Origin: Rubrobacteraceae bacterium
GTDB taxonomy: Bacteria > Actinomycetota > Rubrobacteria > Rubrobacterales > Rubrobacteraceae
Assembly: GCA_021156345.1 (NCBI GenBank)
Contig: JAJNDJ010000263.1
Span: 1 to 5,054, forward strand
Direction of reading: 5' to 3'
DNA length: 5,054 nucleotides
In this document: positions 1 to 4,700 of the stretch, piece by piece
Position numbering within the stretch: the stretch's first letter is position 1
How the letters are laid out: each line of letters opens with the position of its first letter
The notes under the pieces: model-generated
Told to the model about the DNA's origin: nothing
The model's database searches: none
Seen by the model: only the letters and a program-made list of their open reading frames with translations
Translations under genes and position numbers: made by a program

Positions 1-959
1 AGGTCTCGTCGGAACCCGCGAGGAAGGCGAGGATGCGCTCGTTCACGCGCCCGAGCACCGCCATCGAGGGGACGTGGCGGCAGCCTTCGAGGGGCTCGAT
101 CAGGGCGAGGTTGGGGAAGATCTCCCGCGCCCTCGGGAGTACCGCCCGGGCGGGGAAGAGCGCGTCATCCTTGGAGGCGAACACTGCCACCGGTCCACCG
201 AAGCCCCTGAGTTCCTCCTCGGTGGCCTTCCGGGGGAGGTCGGCGTCCAGCCTGAGGTGCCGGAGGGCGGCCCCGAGCTGCCGGACGGCAGGGCCGAAGG
301 CGCGCTCCTCGGGATCTGTGAACAGAGGCATTGCCGCGCGCCTTAGACGCTCCTCGGTGGGACGCAGGCGGTAGAGGAGCGTGGGGGCGCCGATCTCGAG
401 GAGCATACGCAATAAGGGGCTTGCGGCTATGCCCGCCGGGGAGACGAGCGCCGCCCTACAGACGCGCTCGGGGGCTACTCCCATGGTCCTGATTGCTATG
501 GCCGCTCCGTAGGAGAGGCCCACGAGCGGCGCACGCTCCAGGCCGAGGCCGTCTAGGACGTCCTCCGCCCAGAAGGCATGCCCGTCCCCCTTCGACGAGG
601 GGCGGGTCTGCGCACTAAGGCCCGGTTGCCCCACGATGTCTGGCGCGTAGAGGCGGTGGCGCTCGGCCAAGGGCAAGAACCACTTGAGGCAGGTGGGGTT
701 CAGGGCGTTGCCGCCAGGGAGGAAGACGACGGACGGAGCGTCCTCAGGGCCGAGGGCGATGACGTGCGTGTCGCCGAGGCGCGTGCCGACGGTCAGGCTT
801 GCGTAGCCGAGACCCAGCCCGGCCAACGCCTCGTCGTAGAGCGCCAGGATCTCGGCCTCGCCCTCGGGCGTTGTGTAGATGGATTCGGGCGTGGAGCACC
901 CCCCACGAGAGGAACCGATACGTCCCGTTAGTGTCGCAGGGTCCCTCGACCGCGTCCAC
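1..959 (-). CDS. Alpha/beta hydrolase, missing only its 3' end at the window edge, with an apparent N-terminal frameshift
   Basis: This reads as a cytoplasmic serine hydrolase of the alpha/beta-hydrolase fold; the substrate cannot be told. From base 898 leftwards 299 codons are open. Counted from that point, they show the oxyanion-loop motif LPGGN (residues 60-64), YAPDIVGQPG (84-93), the nucleophile elbow GLSYG with Ser129, the acid region ASKDDALFP with Asp244/245, and GCRHVPS with the catalytic His275. Sequence end ERILAFLAG is typical of the family C-terminus, so the stop should lie a few codons outside the window. This frame has no ATG, GTG or TTG start upstream before a stop near 1031. 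A GTG at 959 opens another frame giving 20 residues (ending YRFLSWG) that plausibly form the missing N-terminus; the two frames meet at a run of six G. No good ribosome binding site precedes 959. It is either a sequencing error or a young pseudogene; the family call is secure, the start is not. Confidence 0.85.
899..904 (-). other. Homopolymer G6 frameshift point in the alpha/beta hydrolase
   Basis: On the minus strand six consecutive G lie exactly where the N-terminal reading frame (from GTG 959) must switch to the frame carrying the hydrolase body. Removing one G would join ...FLSWG to CSTPESIYTTPEGEAE... without interruption. Homopolymers are common sites of both sequencing error and slippage mutation, so this is a probable indel rather than a designed element. 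Confidence 0.55.
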
Positions 960-1031
960 TCTGGACCAAGGGAACCGCCGACGGTGGCCGTCGCAACCCG
1001 AGATCCGCCCTCCCGACGGCGTCGGTCTCTC

Positions 1032-1049
1032 TATGCGTAGCGCATATTA
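1032..1049 (-). promoter_or_regulatory. Candidate promoter -10 with overlapping dyad (possible operator) upstream of the hydrolase
   Basis: The minus strand reads TAATAT (1049-1044), a good -10 match, about 85 bases upstream of the presumed hydrolase GTG. It overlaps a 15-bp dyad, tatgcg-3 nt-cgcata (1032-1046), with perfect 6-bp arms. A dyad covering the -10 and start-point region is the usual place for a repressor site. No convincing -35 is present at 16-18 bases, so the promoter is tentative. The regulator is unknown. Confidence 0.3.
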
Positions 1050-1062
1050 CGGCTAGGTTTTT

Positions 1063-1111
1063 GCGTATAAGGGGTTTTCTGCGAACTTCGCCATAACGGA
1101 GTTCTAAGAAG
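1063..1111. repeat. Dispersed intergenic repeat, copy A (hairpin core)
   Basis: The core at 1077-1111 starts ttctgcgaacttcgcc and continues taacggagttctaagaag. It can fold: GAACTTCG (1083-1090) pairs with CGGAGTTC (1097-1104) over 8 bp with one G-T wobble and a 6-nt loop, and TTCT (1077-1080) pairs with AGAA (1107-1110). By eye it matches copy E at about 26 of 29 core positions and copy B at about 22 of 29. The preceding gtataag (1065-1071) is also shared with copy B. Confidence 0.6.
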
Positions 1112-1178
1112 CTCACCTAGTAGAGATTCTAGGAAGCCCTTCCCCTAGCTCTTTGTCTCTGTCGGTTGGATTTTAGGA

Positions 1179-1206
1179 CCTTTGCTGTATGGCCTTTGCT
1201 GTATGG
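1179..1206. repeat. Perfect 14-bp tandem duplication upstream of the helix-hairpin-helix gene
   Basis: The unit cctttgctgtatgg occurs twice back to back (1179-1192 and 1193-1206) with no mismatch, ending 25 bases before the ribosome binding site at 1231. The 14-bp period is not an integral helix turn, so a paired operator is not obviously favoured over a slippage duplication. It may overlap the promoter: tatggc/tatggt lie in each unit and ttggat sits at 1166-1171, but these are weak promoter matches. Confidence 0.6.
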
Positions 1207-1243
1207 TCCGAGCAACCGTGTCATCGGACGAGGAGGAACTAAC

Positions 1244-1495
1244 GTGGAGAAAGAGCGGCACGACCTTCGGGAGAACAACGATCTCCCCTCGGGGCTGGCC
1301 AAGCCCGCTCAACGTGCCCTCACCAGGGCCGGCTACTCACGGCTCGAGCAGTTCACCAAGCTCAGAGAAGAGGAGGTCCTACAGTTGCACGGTATGGGGC
1401 CCAAGGCCCTGGAACAGATCCGTCGCGCCCTCGCCGCCAGGGGCCTATCTTTCGCTGACGGCTCCACACGCCAAGGTCATCCGAGGCCGGTATAA
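1244..1495 (+). CDS. Small helix-hairpin-helix / RNA polymerase alpha-CTD-like protein
   Basis: This is an 83-residue, soluble, basic protein with no signal peptide. The charged N-terminus (residues 1-13) is followed by one compact domain: GLAKPAQRALTRAGY (17-31), an amphipathic helix around RLEQFTKLREEEVLQL (33-48), the hairpin HGMGPKALEQI (49-59) and a final helix RRALAARGLSF (60-70). The GxG hairpin and the helix order match the fold of the RNA polymerase alpha C-terminal domain and other helix-hairpin-helix proteins, which bind DNA through the minor-groove backbone or contact other proteins. Stand-alone small versions are known in Gram-positive bacteria, usually as hypothetical proteins. 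GTG 1244 is chosen because AGGAGG (1231-1236) sits 7 bases before it; the frame extends to a TTG at 1166, but without such a site. Its last two codons and stop fall in repeat copy B. It stands alone, so its target and role are unknown. Confidence 0.85.
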   Translation: MEKERHDLRENNDLPSGLAKPAQRALTRAGYSRLEQFTKLREEEVLQLHGMGPKALEQIRRALAARGLSFADGSTRQGHPRPV

Positions 1496-1544
1496 GTTGG
1501 ATTCTACGAACTTCCGGTTTACTGAGTTCTCCTAAGTTCTTAGG
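1490..1544. repeat. Dispersed intergenic repeat, copy B, overlapping the stop codon of the upstream gene
   Basis: The gtataag (1490-1496) plus core ttctacgaacttcc (from 1502) to gagttct (ending 1530) aligns without gaps to copy A. The GAACT (1508-1512) and AGTTC (1525-1529) arms are kept. A further cctaagttcttagg (1531-1544) forms a small palindrome. The TAA stop of the helix-hairpin-helix gene (1493-1495) lies inside the shared gtataag, so the repeat supplies the end of that reading frame. Confidence 0.55.
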
Positions 1545-1551
1545 CGCCGGC

Positions 1552-1637
1552 GTGAATAGGCTTGGGCGTTCGGCGTGGGGCAAAGCGAAGGGTCGAAGCC
1601 CGTGAGGGCCTCAGCCCTTCTTCATGCTCCTATTCAC
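1552..1637. repeat. Inverted pair of repeat ends enclosing a nested hairpin
   Basis: The gtgaatagg at 1552-1560 is the exact reverse complement of cctattcac at 1629-1637, the conserved left end of repeat copy C. The 68 bases between contain a nested fold: gaaggg (1587-1592) pairs with cccttc (1615-1620), and inside it gccc-gtga-gggc (1598-1609) forms a tetraloop hairpin. The outer stem is followed by ttcatgc on the plus strand, so it could act as a weak terminator for the gene ending at 1495, but the T-run is poor. It may instead be a mobile-element remnant. Confidence 0.45.
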
Positions 1638-1680
1638 CCGGGTGCGTGGAAGAAGCATTCTCGGAAGTCCGCACAGCCGA
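1629..1680. repeat. Dispersed intergenic repeat, copy C
   Basis: cctattcacc (1629-1638) is followed by gtgcgtggaag (1642-1652) and attctcgg (from 1657). The first two blocks match copy E exactly with the same 3-nt spacing, and attct also follows at the same distance. The right half (tcggaagtccgcacagccga) has diverged. The copy lies in a 273-base gene-free spacer (1496-1768) in which I see no convincing gene. Confidence 0.55.
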
Positions 1681-1768
1681 GGTTCACCACCCCCCAACTT
1701 AGGCTGGAGAACGAGCACGCAGCAGTGGTGGAGGCCAGGAGGCGGGTGCGGCTCAACGAGGAACCAGT

Positions 1769-2284
1769 TCAGTGAGTGAGGATGTCCTTCAGAGCCGCGA
1801 TGAGGACGCTGATCCCAGCGAGCGCGAATCCGGACCAGCGCCCCGCCCCGGGTGAGGAGTAGCCTGAGATGCGCCGCACGACGATTCCCATCCCAGCGAG
1901 GCGCAACACGACAACAGCCTCAGCGAGCAGTTGTGCCAACTCCGGTGGAAGCCAACCTACGGCGCCAAGGGCGAGGAGCACGGCGGGGCCGGTGCCGGAG
2001 GTCATGATCGGCACGGCATCGCGGGCCTCTTGCGCGAGGTGCACACGCAGGGCCTCGTCGTCGGTGCGGCCGATGGCTTGGCCGATTCTGTGGGCAACGA
2101 CATGGGCGAGAAACGTCGTGGCCGTGGTCGCGACAACGAAAATGACGGCGGTCCAGTGGGCGATGTTCTCAGGGGAGGTCGCGAGGATTGAGGCGAGCAC
2201 GAGGATATTGCCGTAGATGTAGGCGCCCACGCGACTGCGCACGCGCTCTACGGGTAGGTTGAGCGGGCGTCGGGCCGGAAACAC
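1769..2284 (-). CDS. Small multi-pass integral membrane protein, function unknown
   Basis: With the GTG at 2284 the product has 171 residues. A short basic N-terminus (FPARRPLNLPVERVRSR) precedes about five hydrophobic segments, at roughly residues 22-39 (AYIYGNILVLASILAT), 44-64, 92-112, 116-138 and 152-169. A charged loop at about 70-90 (IGRTDDEALRVHLAQEARDA) separates the first pair from the rest. The R.GAYIYG.ILVLA start, the LAH motif in segment two and a LK near the C-terminus resemble a widespread actinobacterial family of uncharacterised inner-membrane proteins; no enzyme or transporter motif is visible. GTG 2284 is chosen because TATGAT lies only six bases upstream, the spacing of a leaderless transcript; GTG 2242 (157 residues) is the alternative, with no clear ribosome binding site. 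The open frame extends to an ATG at 2500 through the inverted-repeat element, an extension I regard as fortuitous. It is a single-gene unit. Confidence 0.75.
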   Translation of the reverse strand: MFPARRPLNLPVERVRSRVGAYIYGNILVLASILATSPENIAHWTAVIFVVATTATTFLAHVVAHRIGQAIGRTDDEALRVHLAQEARDAVPIMTSGTGPAVLLALGAVGWLPPELAQLLAEAVVVLRLAGMGIVVRRISGYSSPGAGRWSGFALAGISVLIAALKDILTH

Positions 2285-2290
2285 CGCTGG

Positions 2291-2320
2291 ATCATAAGCC
2301 AAAGCGGCTGCGGGAGTCCA
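2291..2320 (-). promoter_or_regulatory. Promoter of the membrane-protein gene, probably giving a leaderless mRNA
   Basis: On the minus strand TGGACT (2320-2315, 4 of 6 to TTGACA) and TATGAT (2296-2291, 5 of 6 to TATAAT) are separated by 18 bases. The GTG start at 2284 follows the -10 after six bases, where transcription would begin. This is the arrangement of leaderless genes common in actinobacteria and Deinococcus, and it explains the absence of a ribosome binding site. The inference needs start-site mapping. Confidence 0.5.
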
Positions 2321-2344
2321 CCACGCTCCGGCCCTACTCCTTAC

Positions 2345-2510
2345 TCTATTCACCCAACGTCCTGGAGAAACCGTATGAAAACTCCGCATAGGAGGAGAAC
2401 CAGCGTACCCAAATGCACAGAATACGGTTCTGAGGGGCTCTCTATCGGCGCTTCGCATGGCCGAAGATCCACGATCAAGGGTCCTCAAAGCACTTTTCAT
2501 ACGGTTTCTC
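2345..2510. mobile_element. MITE-like element with perfect 17-bp inverted ends, beside a repeat copy (D)
   Basis: gagaaaccgtatgaaaa at 2365-2381 is exactly mirrored by ttttcatacggtttctc at 2494-2510, enclosing 112 bases with no gene of their own. Just outside the left arm, tattcaccnaacgtc (2347-2361) matches the left end of repeat copy F. The right arm, ttcatacggtttctctagg, resembles the right half of copy E (ttcacggagtttctagg). It could be a repeat copy split by an insertion, or a short non-autonomous element whose ends are related to the repeat family. The right arm provides an ATG at 2500 that opens a spurious extension into the membrane gene. No clear target-site duplication is visible. 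Confidence 0.5.
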
Positions 2511-2528
2511 TAGGCTCGACTTTATCCA

Positions 2529-2558
2529 TTGAGTGAGGAAGAAGGGGTAGGGTACGAT
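2529..2558 (+). promoter_or_regulatory. Candidate promoter of the transposase remnant
   Basis: TTGAGT (2529-2534, 4 of 6) and TACGAT (2553-2558, 4 of 6) are 18 bases apart, placing the transcription start about 20 bases before the transposase ATG at 2588. AGAGAGG at 2576-2582 serves as its ribosome binding site. This was probably part of the left end of the original insertion sequence. Confidence 0.35.
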
Positions 2559-2587
2559 CATCGCCAGTCCGCCACAGAGAGGTGATG

Positions 2588-3083
2588 ATGCGAACCCTAC
2601 CAGCCATGATGCTACACCTACTGAACCCATTCATGCCACTGTTCAAGCGAACCGTTAGTGCTGCATTAGGTGTCATGGGCCTAGGACAGACCAGGAACTT
2701 CCAGCGCTACCACCGCGTCCTCAACCGTGCCACCTGGTCGGGCAGGGAGGCAAGTCGTGTGTTGCTGAGATTGCTTGTAAAGATCTTCGTGCCAAACAGC
2801 CCATGGCTCATTGGTGTAGACGAGACCCTGGAGAGGCGCTGGGCCAAGAAGATAGCAGCCAAAGGCGTCTACCGCTTCCTTAGGTGCGCTCAACCCACGA
2901 GCGCTTCGTCAAGGCGAGCGGCCTTGGGTGGATGTGCCTGATGCTCCTGGTGCCCGTGCCATGGGTGGGACGCGTCTGGGCGCTGCCGTTCCTGAACATC
3001 CTTGCCCCATCCGAACGCTACGCCCAAGAGCGGGGCAAGCAACACAAGAAGATAACCTACTCTGGGCACGTCAGGCTCTCCTT
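2588..3083 (+). pseudogene. Truncated, frameshifted IS701-like DDE transposase
   Basis: The first frame gives 96 good codons (MRTLPAMMLHLLNPFMPLF...), including RNFQRYHRVLNRATWSGREASR (residues 37-58 region) and GVDETLERRWAKKIAAKGVYR. This carries the first catalytic aspartate, Asp78, in the GVDET context typical of IS701/IS4-like DDE transposases. After GVYR eight bases (2876-2883) replace the usual two codons, and the match resumes in another frame from GTG 2884: VRSTHERFVKASGLGW, then VPWVGRVWALPFL, APSERYAQERGKQHKKIT to 3057. A second +2-type slip at 3058-3062 may lead to WARQALL (3063-3083). From memory of the family, about 20 residues between PLF and KRTVSAAL also seem deleted. The second Asp and the Glu, and over half the protein, are absent, so it cannot transpose. 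Three consecutive start codons (GTG 2582, ATG 2585, ATG 2588) follow the promoter. Confidence 0.85.
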
Positions 3084-3153
3084 ACACACCACAGTAAACG
3101 AGAACGGGGAGGTCACCTCTGTAATCGATGAGTTTGAGGAGGAGTGCACGTAA
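3058..3153 (+). pseudogene. C-terminal remnant of an unrelated protein fused in frame to the transposase remnant
   Basis: The second transposase frame does not stop after HKKIT but runs on for 31 residues, YSGHVRLSLHTTVNENGEV followed by TSVIDEFEEECT, to a TAA at 3151. This tail does not look like transposase. Its TVNENGEVT..ID.F..EC pattern resembles the C-terminal strand pair and final cysteine of small secreted hypothetical proteins seen in high-GC actinobacteria (recognised from memory, not searched). It may be the 3' stump of a gene into which the element inserted and which was then deleted. The alternative frame over the same bases reads WARQALL, which fits transposase, so the exact junction is ambiguous. 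Confidence 0.4.
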
Positions 3154-3172
3154 GGGTAGATCCACGTAAGGG
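3147..3172. repeat. 10-bp direct repeat spaced by six bases
   Basis: cacgtaaggg occurs at 3147-3156 and again at 3163-3172, a 16-base period, at the end of the fused pseudogene. Two short dyads follow: agcgag-ct-ctcgct (3179-3192) and ctag-aa-ctag (3194-3203). It could be a target duplication or a local duplication; nothing shows a function. Confidence 0.45.
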
Positions 3173-3217
3173 CTGGTTAGCGAGCTCTCGCTGCTAGAAC
3201 TAGAGCGCGGAGGACGC

Positions 3218-3263
3218 AGGAGGCAGGGCCGGAGCTGCTACGCCCCGACCTGCCTCCTTTCCT
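3218..3263 (+). terminator. Strong hairpin, likely intrinsic terminator for plus-strand transcription
   Basis: aggaggcagg (3218-3227) pairs perfectly with cctgcctcct (3249-3258), a 10-bp GC-rich stem with a 21-nt loop, followed by ttcctta on the plus strand. The T-run is short but pyrimidine-rich. It sits 65 bases after the pseudogene stop and before the convergent aminotransferase, as expected for the terminator of the gene whose tail remains at 3058-3153. The minus-strand side lacks a T-run. Confidence 0.5.
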
Positions 3264-3326
3264 TATTCACCGGAGTGCGTGGAAGGTGAATTCTGCGATC
3301 TTCGCCTTCACGGAGTTTCTAGGAAG
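3261..3326. repeat. Dispersed intergenic repeat, copy E (most complete copy)
   Basis: It begins ccttattcacc (3261-3271), continues gtgcgtggaagg (3275-3286) and attctgcgatcttcgcc, and ends acggagtttctaggaag (3310-3326). Its left half matches copies C, D and F and its core matches copy A (about 26 of 29 plus one inserted T). It therefore links the two halves of the family and shows the full unit is about 66 bp. It lies between the terminator hairpin and the aminotransferase stop. Confidence 0.6.
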
Positions 3327-3362
3327 TTGGCCCTCAAGATGTGCACCTAGGGCGACTCAGGC

Positions 3363-4499
3363 TCAGGGTCCTCGCAACTCGTCCAAGAAGGCCCCCGCTC
3401 TCCGGAGTCCCTCGGCGAACACGGCCGGGTCCTGCCCTATGCCTATGCGAAGGTGGTACTCGAAGCCGAAGGCCGAACCAGGCGCGAGCATCACGCCGTG
3501 TTCTTCGGAGAGCCTGTTGGCGAGCTCGAGGGAGGGCACGTCGAGCTCGTAGCGCAGGAGGGCCAGCAGCCCACCCCGCGGCGGCGTCCAGGAGAGGAAC
3601 CCGGAGCGCTCCTCGACGAAGCGGTTGGTAGCCTCCAGGTTCTGCCCGATGATCTTCCGGTTGCGCTCGACGATGCGGTCCCGGTGCTTGAACGCCAGGA
3701 TCGCCAGCACGTCGGAGAGCTTGCCCGGGCTCAAGGAGGTGTAGTCGCGCATGCTCCAGCACTCGGTTACCACCTCCGCCGGCGCCGCCATCCACCCGAT
3801 CCTGAGCCCCGGCAGCCCGAAGGGCTTGGAGATGGTGCCCACGCTGATAGCACTAGGACCGTAGTCGAAGGCAGGCGGTGCGAAGCGGTCGCCGCCGGGG
3901 ACCTCGAGCCACCGGTAGGCCTCGTCGCAGAGCAGCCAGGCCCCGACCGACTCGGCCAGCTCGTAGACGCGCCCGAGCTCCTCCTCGCTCAGCATGGCCC
4001 CCGTGGGGTTGTGGGGGGTGTTGACGACGATCAGGCGCGTGCGGGACGTCACTAGGCGCTCCAGCTCGTCCAGGTCGTAGCGGTAGCTCTCGGGGCCTAT
4101 CCTCCACAGGGCGACCTCGGCGCCGACCGCGCTGGGCACGCTGTTGAGCTGCTGGTAGGCGGGGTTGACGGCCACGACGTGGTCCCCTGGATCGAGCAGG
4201 ACGTTGAACAGCAAGAAGTTGGCCTCGATGGCACCCGTGGTAACGAGGACGTTCTCGGGTTCGCAGTCGCGGTAGGTGTTCGCCAGCGTGGTCCTGAGCT
4301 CGAGAGAGCCTGAGGCCTCGCTGTATCCGAGCCGAGTGTCCAGCAGCCCTTCCAGTATGCCTTGACGTTCTTCGGGCTCTTCGAAGGCGAGGAGGTCGTT
4401 AGTAGAGAGGGGAAGGATGCCGCTCTCGGCTATGTCGTAGCTCGCCGAGAGCTCGTGGGCGGTCATCCAGCGTTCTAAGGCGAATGGCTCTATCTTCAC
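3363..4499 (-). CDS. PLP-dependent aminotransferase, class I/II (fold type I)
   Basis: This intact 378-residue cytoplasmic enzyme should transfer an amino group, or carry out a related PLP reaction, on an amino acid or amine; the substrate is not readable from sequence. Family landmarks occur in order: GYSEASGSLELR (58-69), the cofactor-loop region TTGAIEAN (87-94), HNPTG (163-167), DEAY (192-195), the Schiff-base lysine in SKPFGLPGLRIGW (Lys225, phosphate-contacting Arg233), and the carboxylate-binding arginine in LRIGIG (Arg351). Length is close to the usual ~390. GTG 4499 (KIEPFALERW) is chosen because gaggaaaggg lies upstream with about 8-9 bases to the start; GTG 4529 would add ten residues (MAPHEERDPA) and has no such site. 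TACACT (4546-4541) is a possible -10, without a good -35. The protein resembles the branch containing capreomycidine-synthase-like enzymes, but I would not assign that reaction. No pathway partner is adjacent. Confidence 0.93.
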   Translation of the reverse strand: MKIEPFALERWMTAHELSASYDIAESGILPLSTNDLLAFEEPEERQGILEGLLDTRLGYSEASGSLELRTTLANTYRDCEPENVLVTTGAIEANFLLFNVLLDPGDHVVAVNPAYQQLNSVPSAVGAEVALWRIGPESYRYDLDELERLVTSRTRLIVVNTPHNPTGAMLSEEELGRVYELAESVGAWLLCDEAYRWLEVPGGDRFAPPAFDYGPSAISVGTISKPFGLPGLRIGWMAAPAEVVTECWSMRDYTSLSPGKLSDVLAILAFKHRDRIVERNRKIIGQNLEATNRFVEERSGFLSWTPPRGGLLALLRYELDVPSLELANRLSEEHGVMLAPGSAFGFEYHLRIGIGQDPAVFAEGLRRAGAFLDELRGP

Positions 4500-4566
4500 A
4501 GCGGGGTCCCTTTCCTCGTGGGGCGCCACAACAACGCTTCAGTGTATCCTCAAGGGGACTGCGACA

Positions 4567-4625
4567 CCTTATTCACCTAACGTCAGGGAAGGGTTATTCT
4601 CCGAAGCTCGGATTACGGCGTTCTC
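4567..4625. repeat. Dispersed intergenic repeat, copy F
   Basis: ccttattcacc (4567-4577) is identical to copy E. After that come aacgtc as in copy D, ggaagg, attctccgaa and ttacggcgttctc. The first 34 bases align gap-free with copy E at about 24 positions. It lies just upstream of the aminotransferase promoter region, in the spacer between that gene and the metallo-hydrolase. Confidence 0.55.
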
Positions 4626-4626
4626 A

Positions 4627-4642
4627 AAAGGTCGCTCGCGAC
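4627..4642 (-). terminator. Possible weak intrinsic terminator of the metallo-hydrolase gene
   Basis: On the minus strand gtcgc-ga-gcgac (4642-4631) is followed by cttttg. The stem is only 5 bp with a 2-nt loop and the T-run four long, so it is a weak candidate. A second small hairpin, gcgga-gt-tccgc, lies upstream near 4664-4675. Position, about 60 bases after the stop at 4701, fits termination before the aminotransferase. Confidence 0.25.
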
Positions 4643-4700
4643 GTTCTCGGTTCGCAGGGTGGCGGAACTCCGCTATTGCCTGCCCCGGACTCGGCGCGTC

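Noticed and set aside
33..374. Plus-strand open frames across the hydrolase
   Set aside because: They are antisense shadows of a well-supported alpha/beta hydrolase and are Arg/Ser/Pro-rich.
928..1116. 62-residue minus-strand frame between the hydrolase and repeat A
   Set aside because: Its first part is encoded by the repeat core itself and the rest is out of frame with both hydrolase segments; no ribosome binding site or family resemblance.
1575..1775. 66-residue plus-strand open frame in the 1496-1768 spacer
   Set aside because: It crosses the nested hairpin and repeat copy C, has no ribosome binding site, overlaps the end of the membrane gene and has no recognisable sequence.
2285..2500. 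N-terminal extension of the membrane protein starting at ATG 2500
   Set aside because: It would read through the whole inverted-repeat element, has arginine- and serine-rich shadow composition, lies upstream of a good promoter at 2291-2320, and adds nothing resembling a signal peptide or domain.
3453..4055. 200-residue plus-strand frame opposite the aminotransferase
   Set aside because: It is antisense to intact catalytic motifs of the aminotransferase and has shadow composition.
1063..4625. CRISPR array or integron attC cassette array
   Set aside because: The repeats are degenerate, irregularly spaced by whole genes, and lack constant spacers; no Cas gene or integron integrase is present and the repeats show no attC core GTTRRRY pairs that I can identify.
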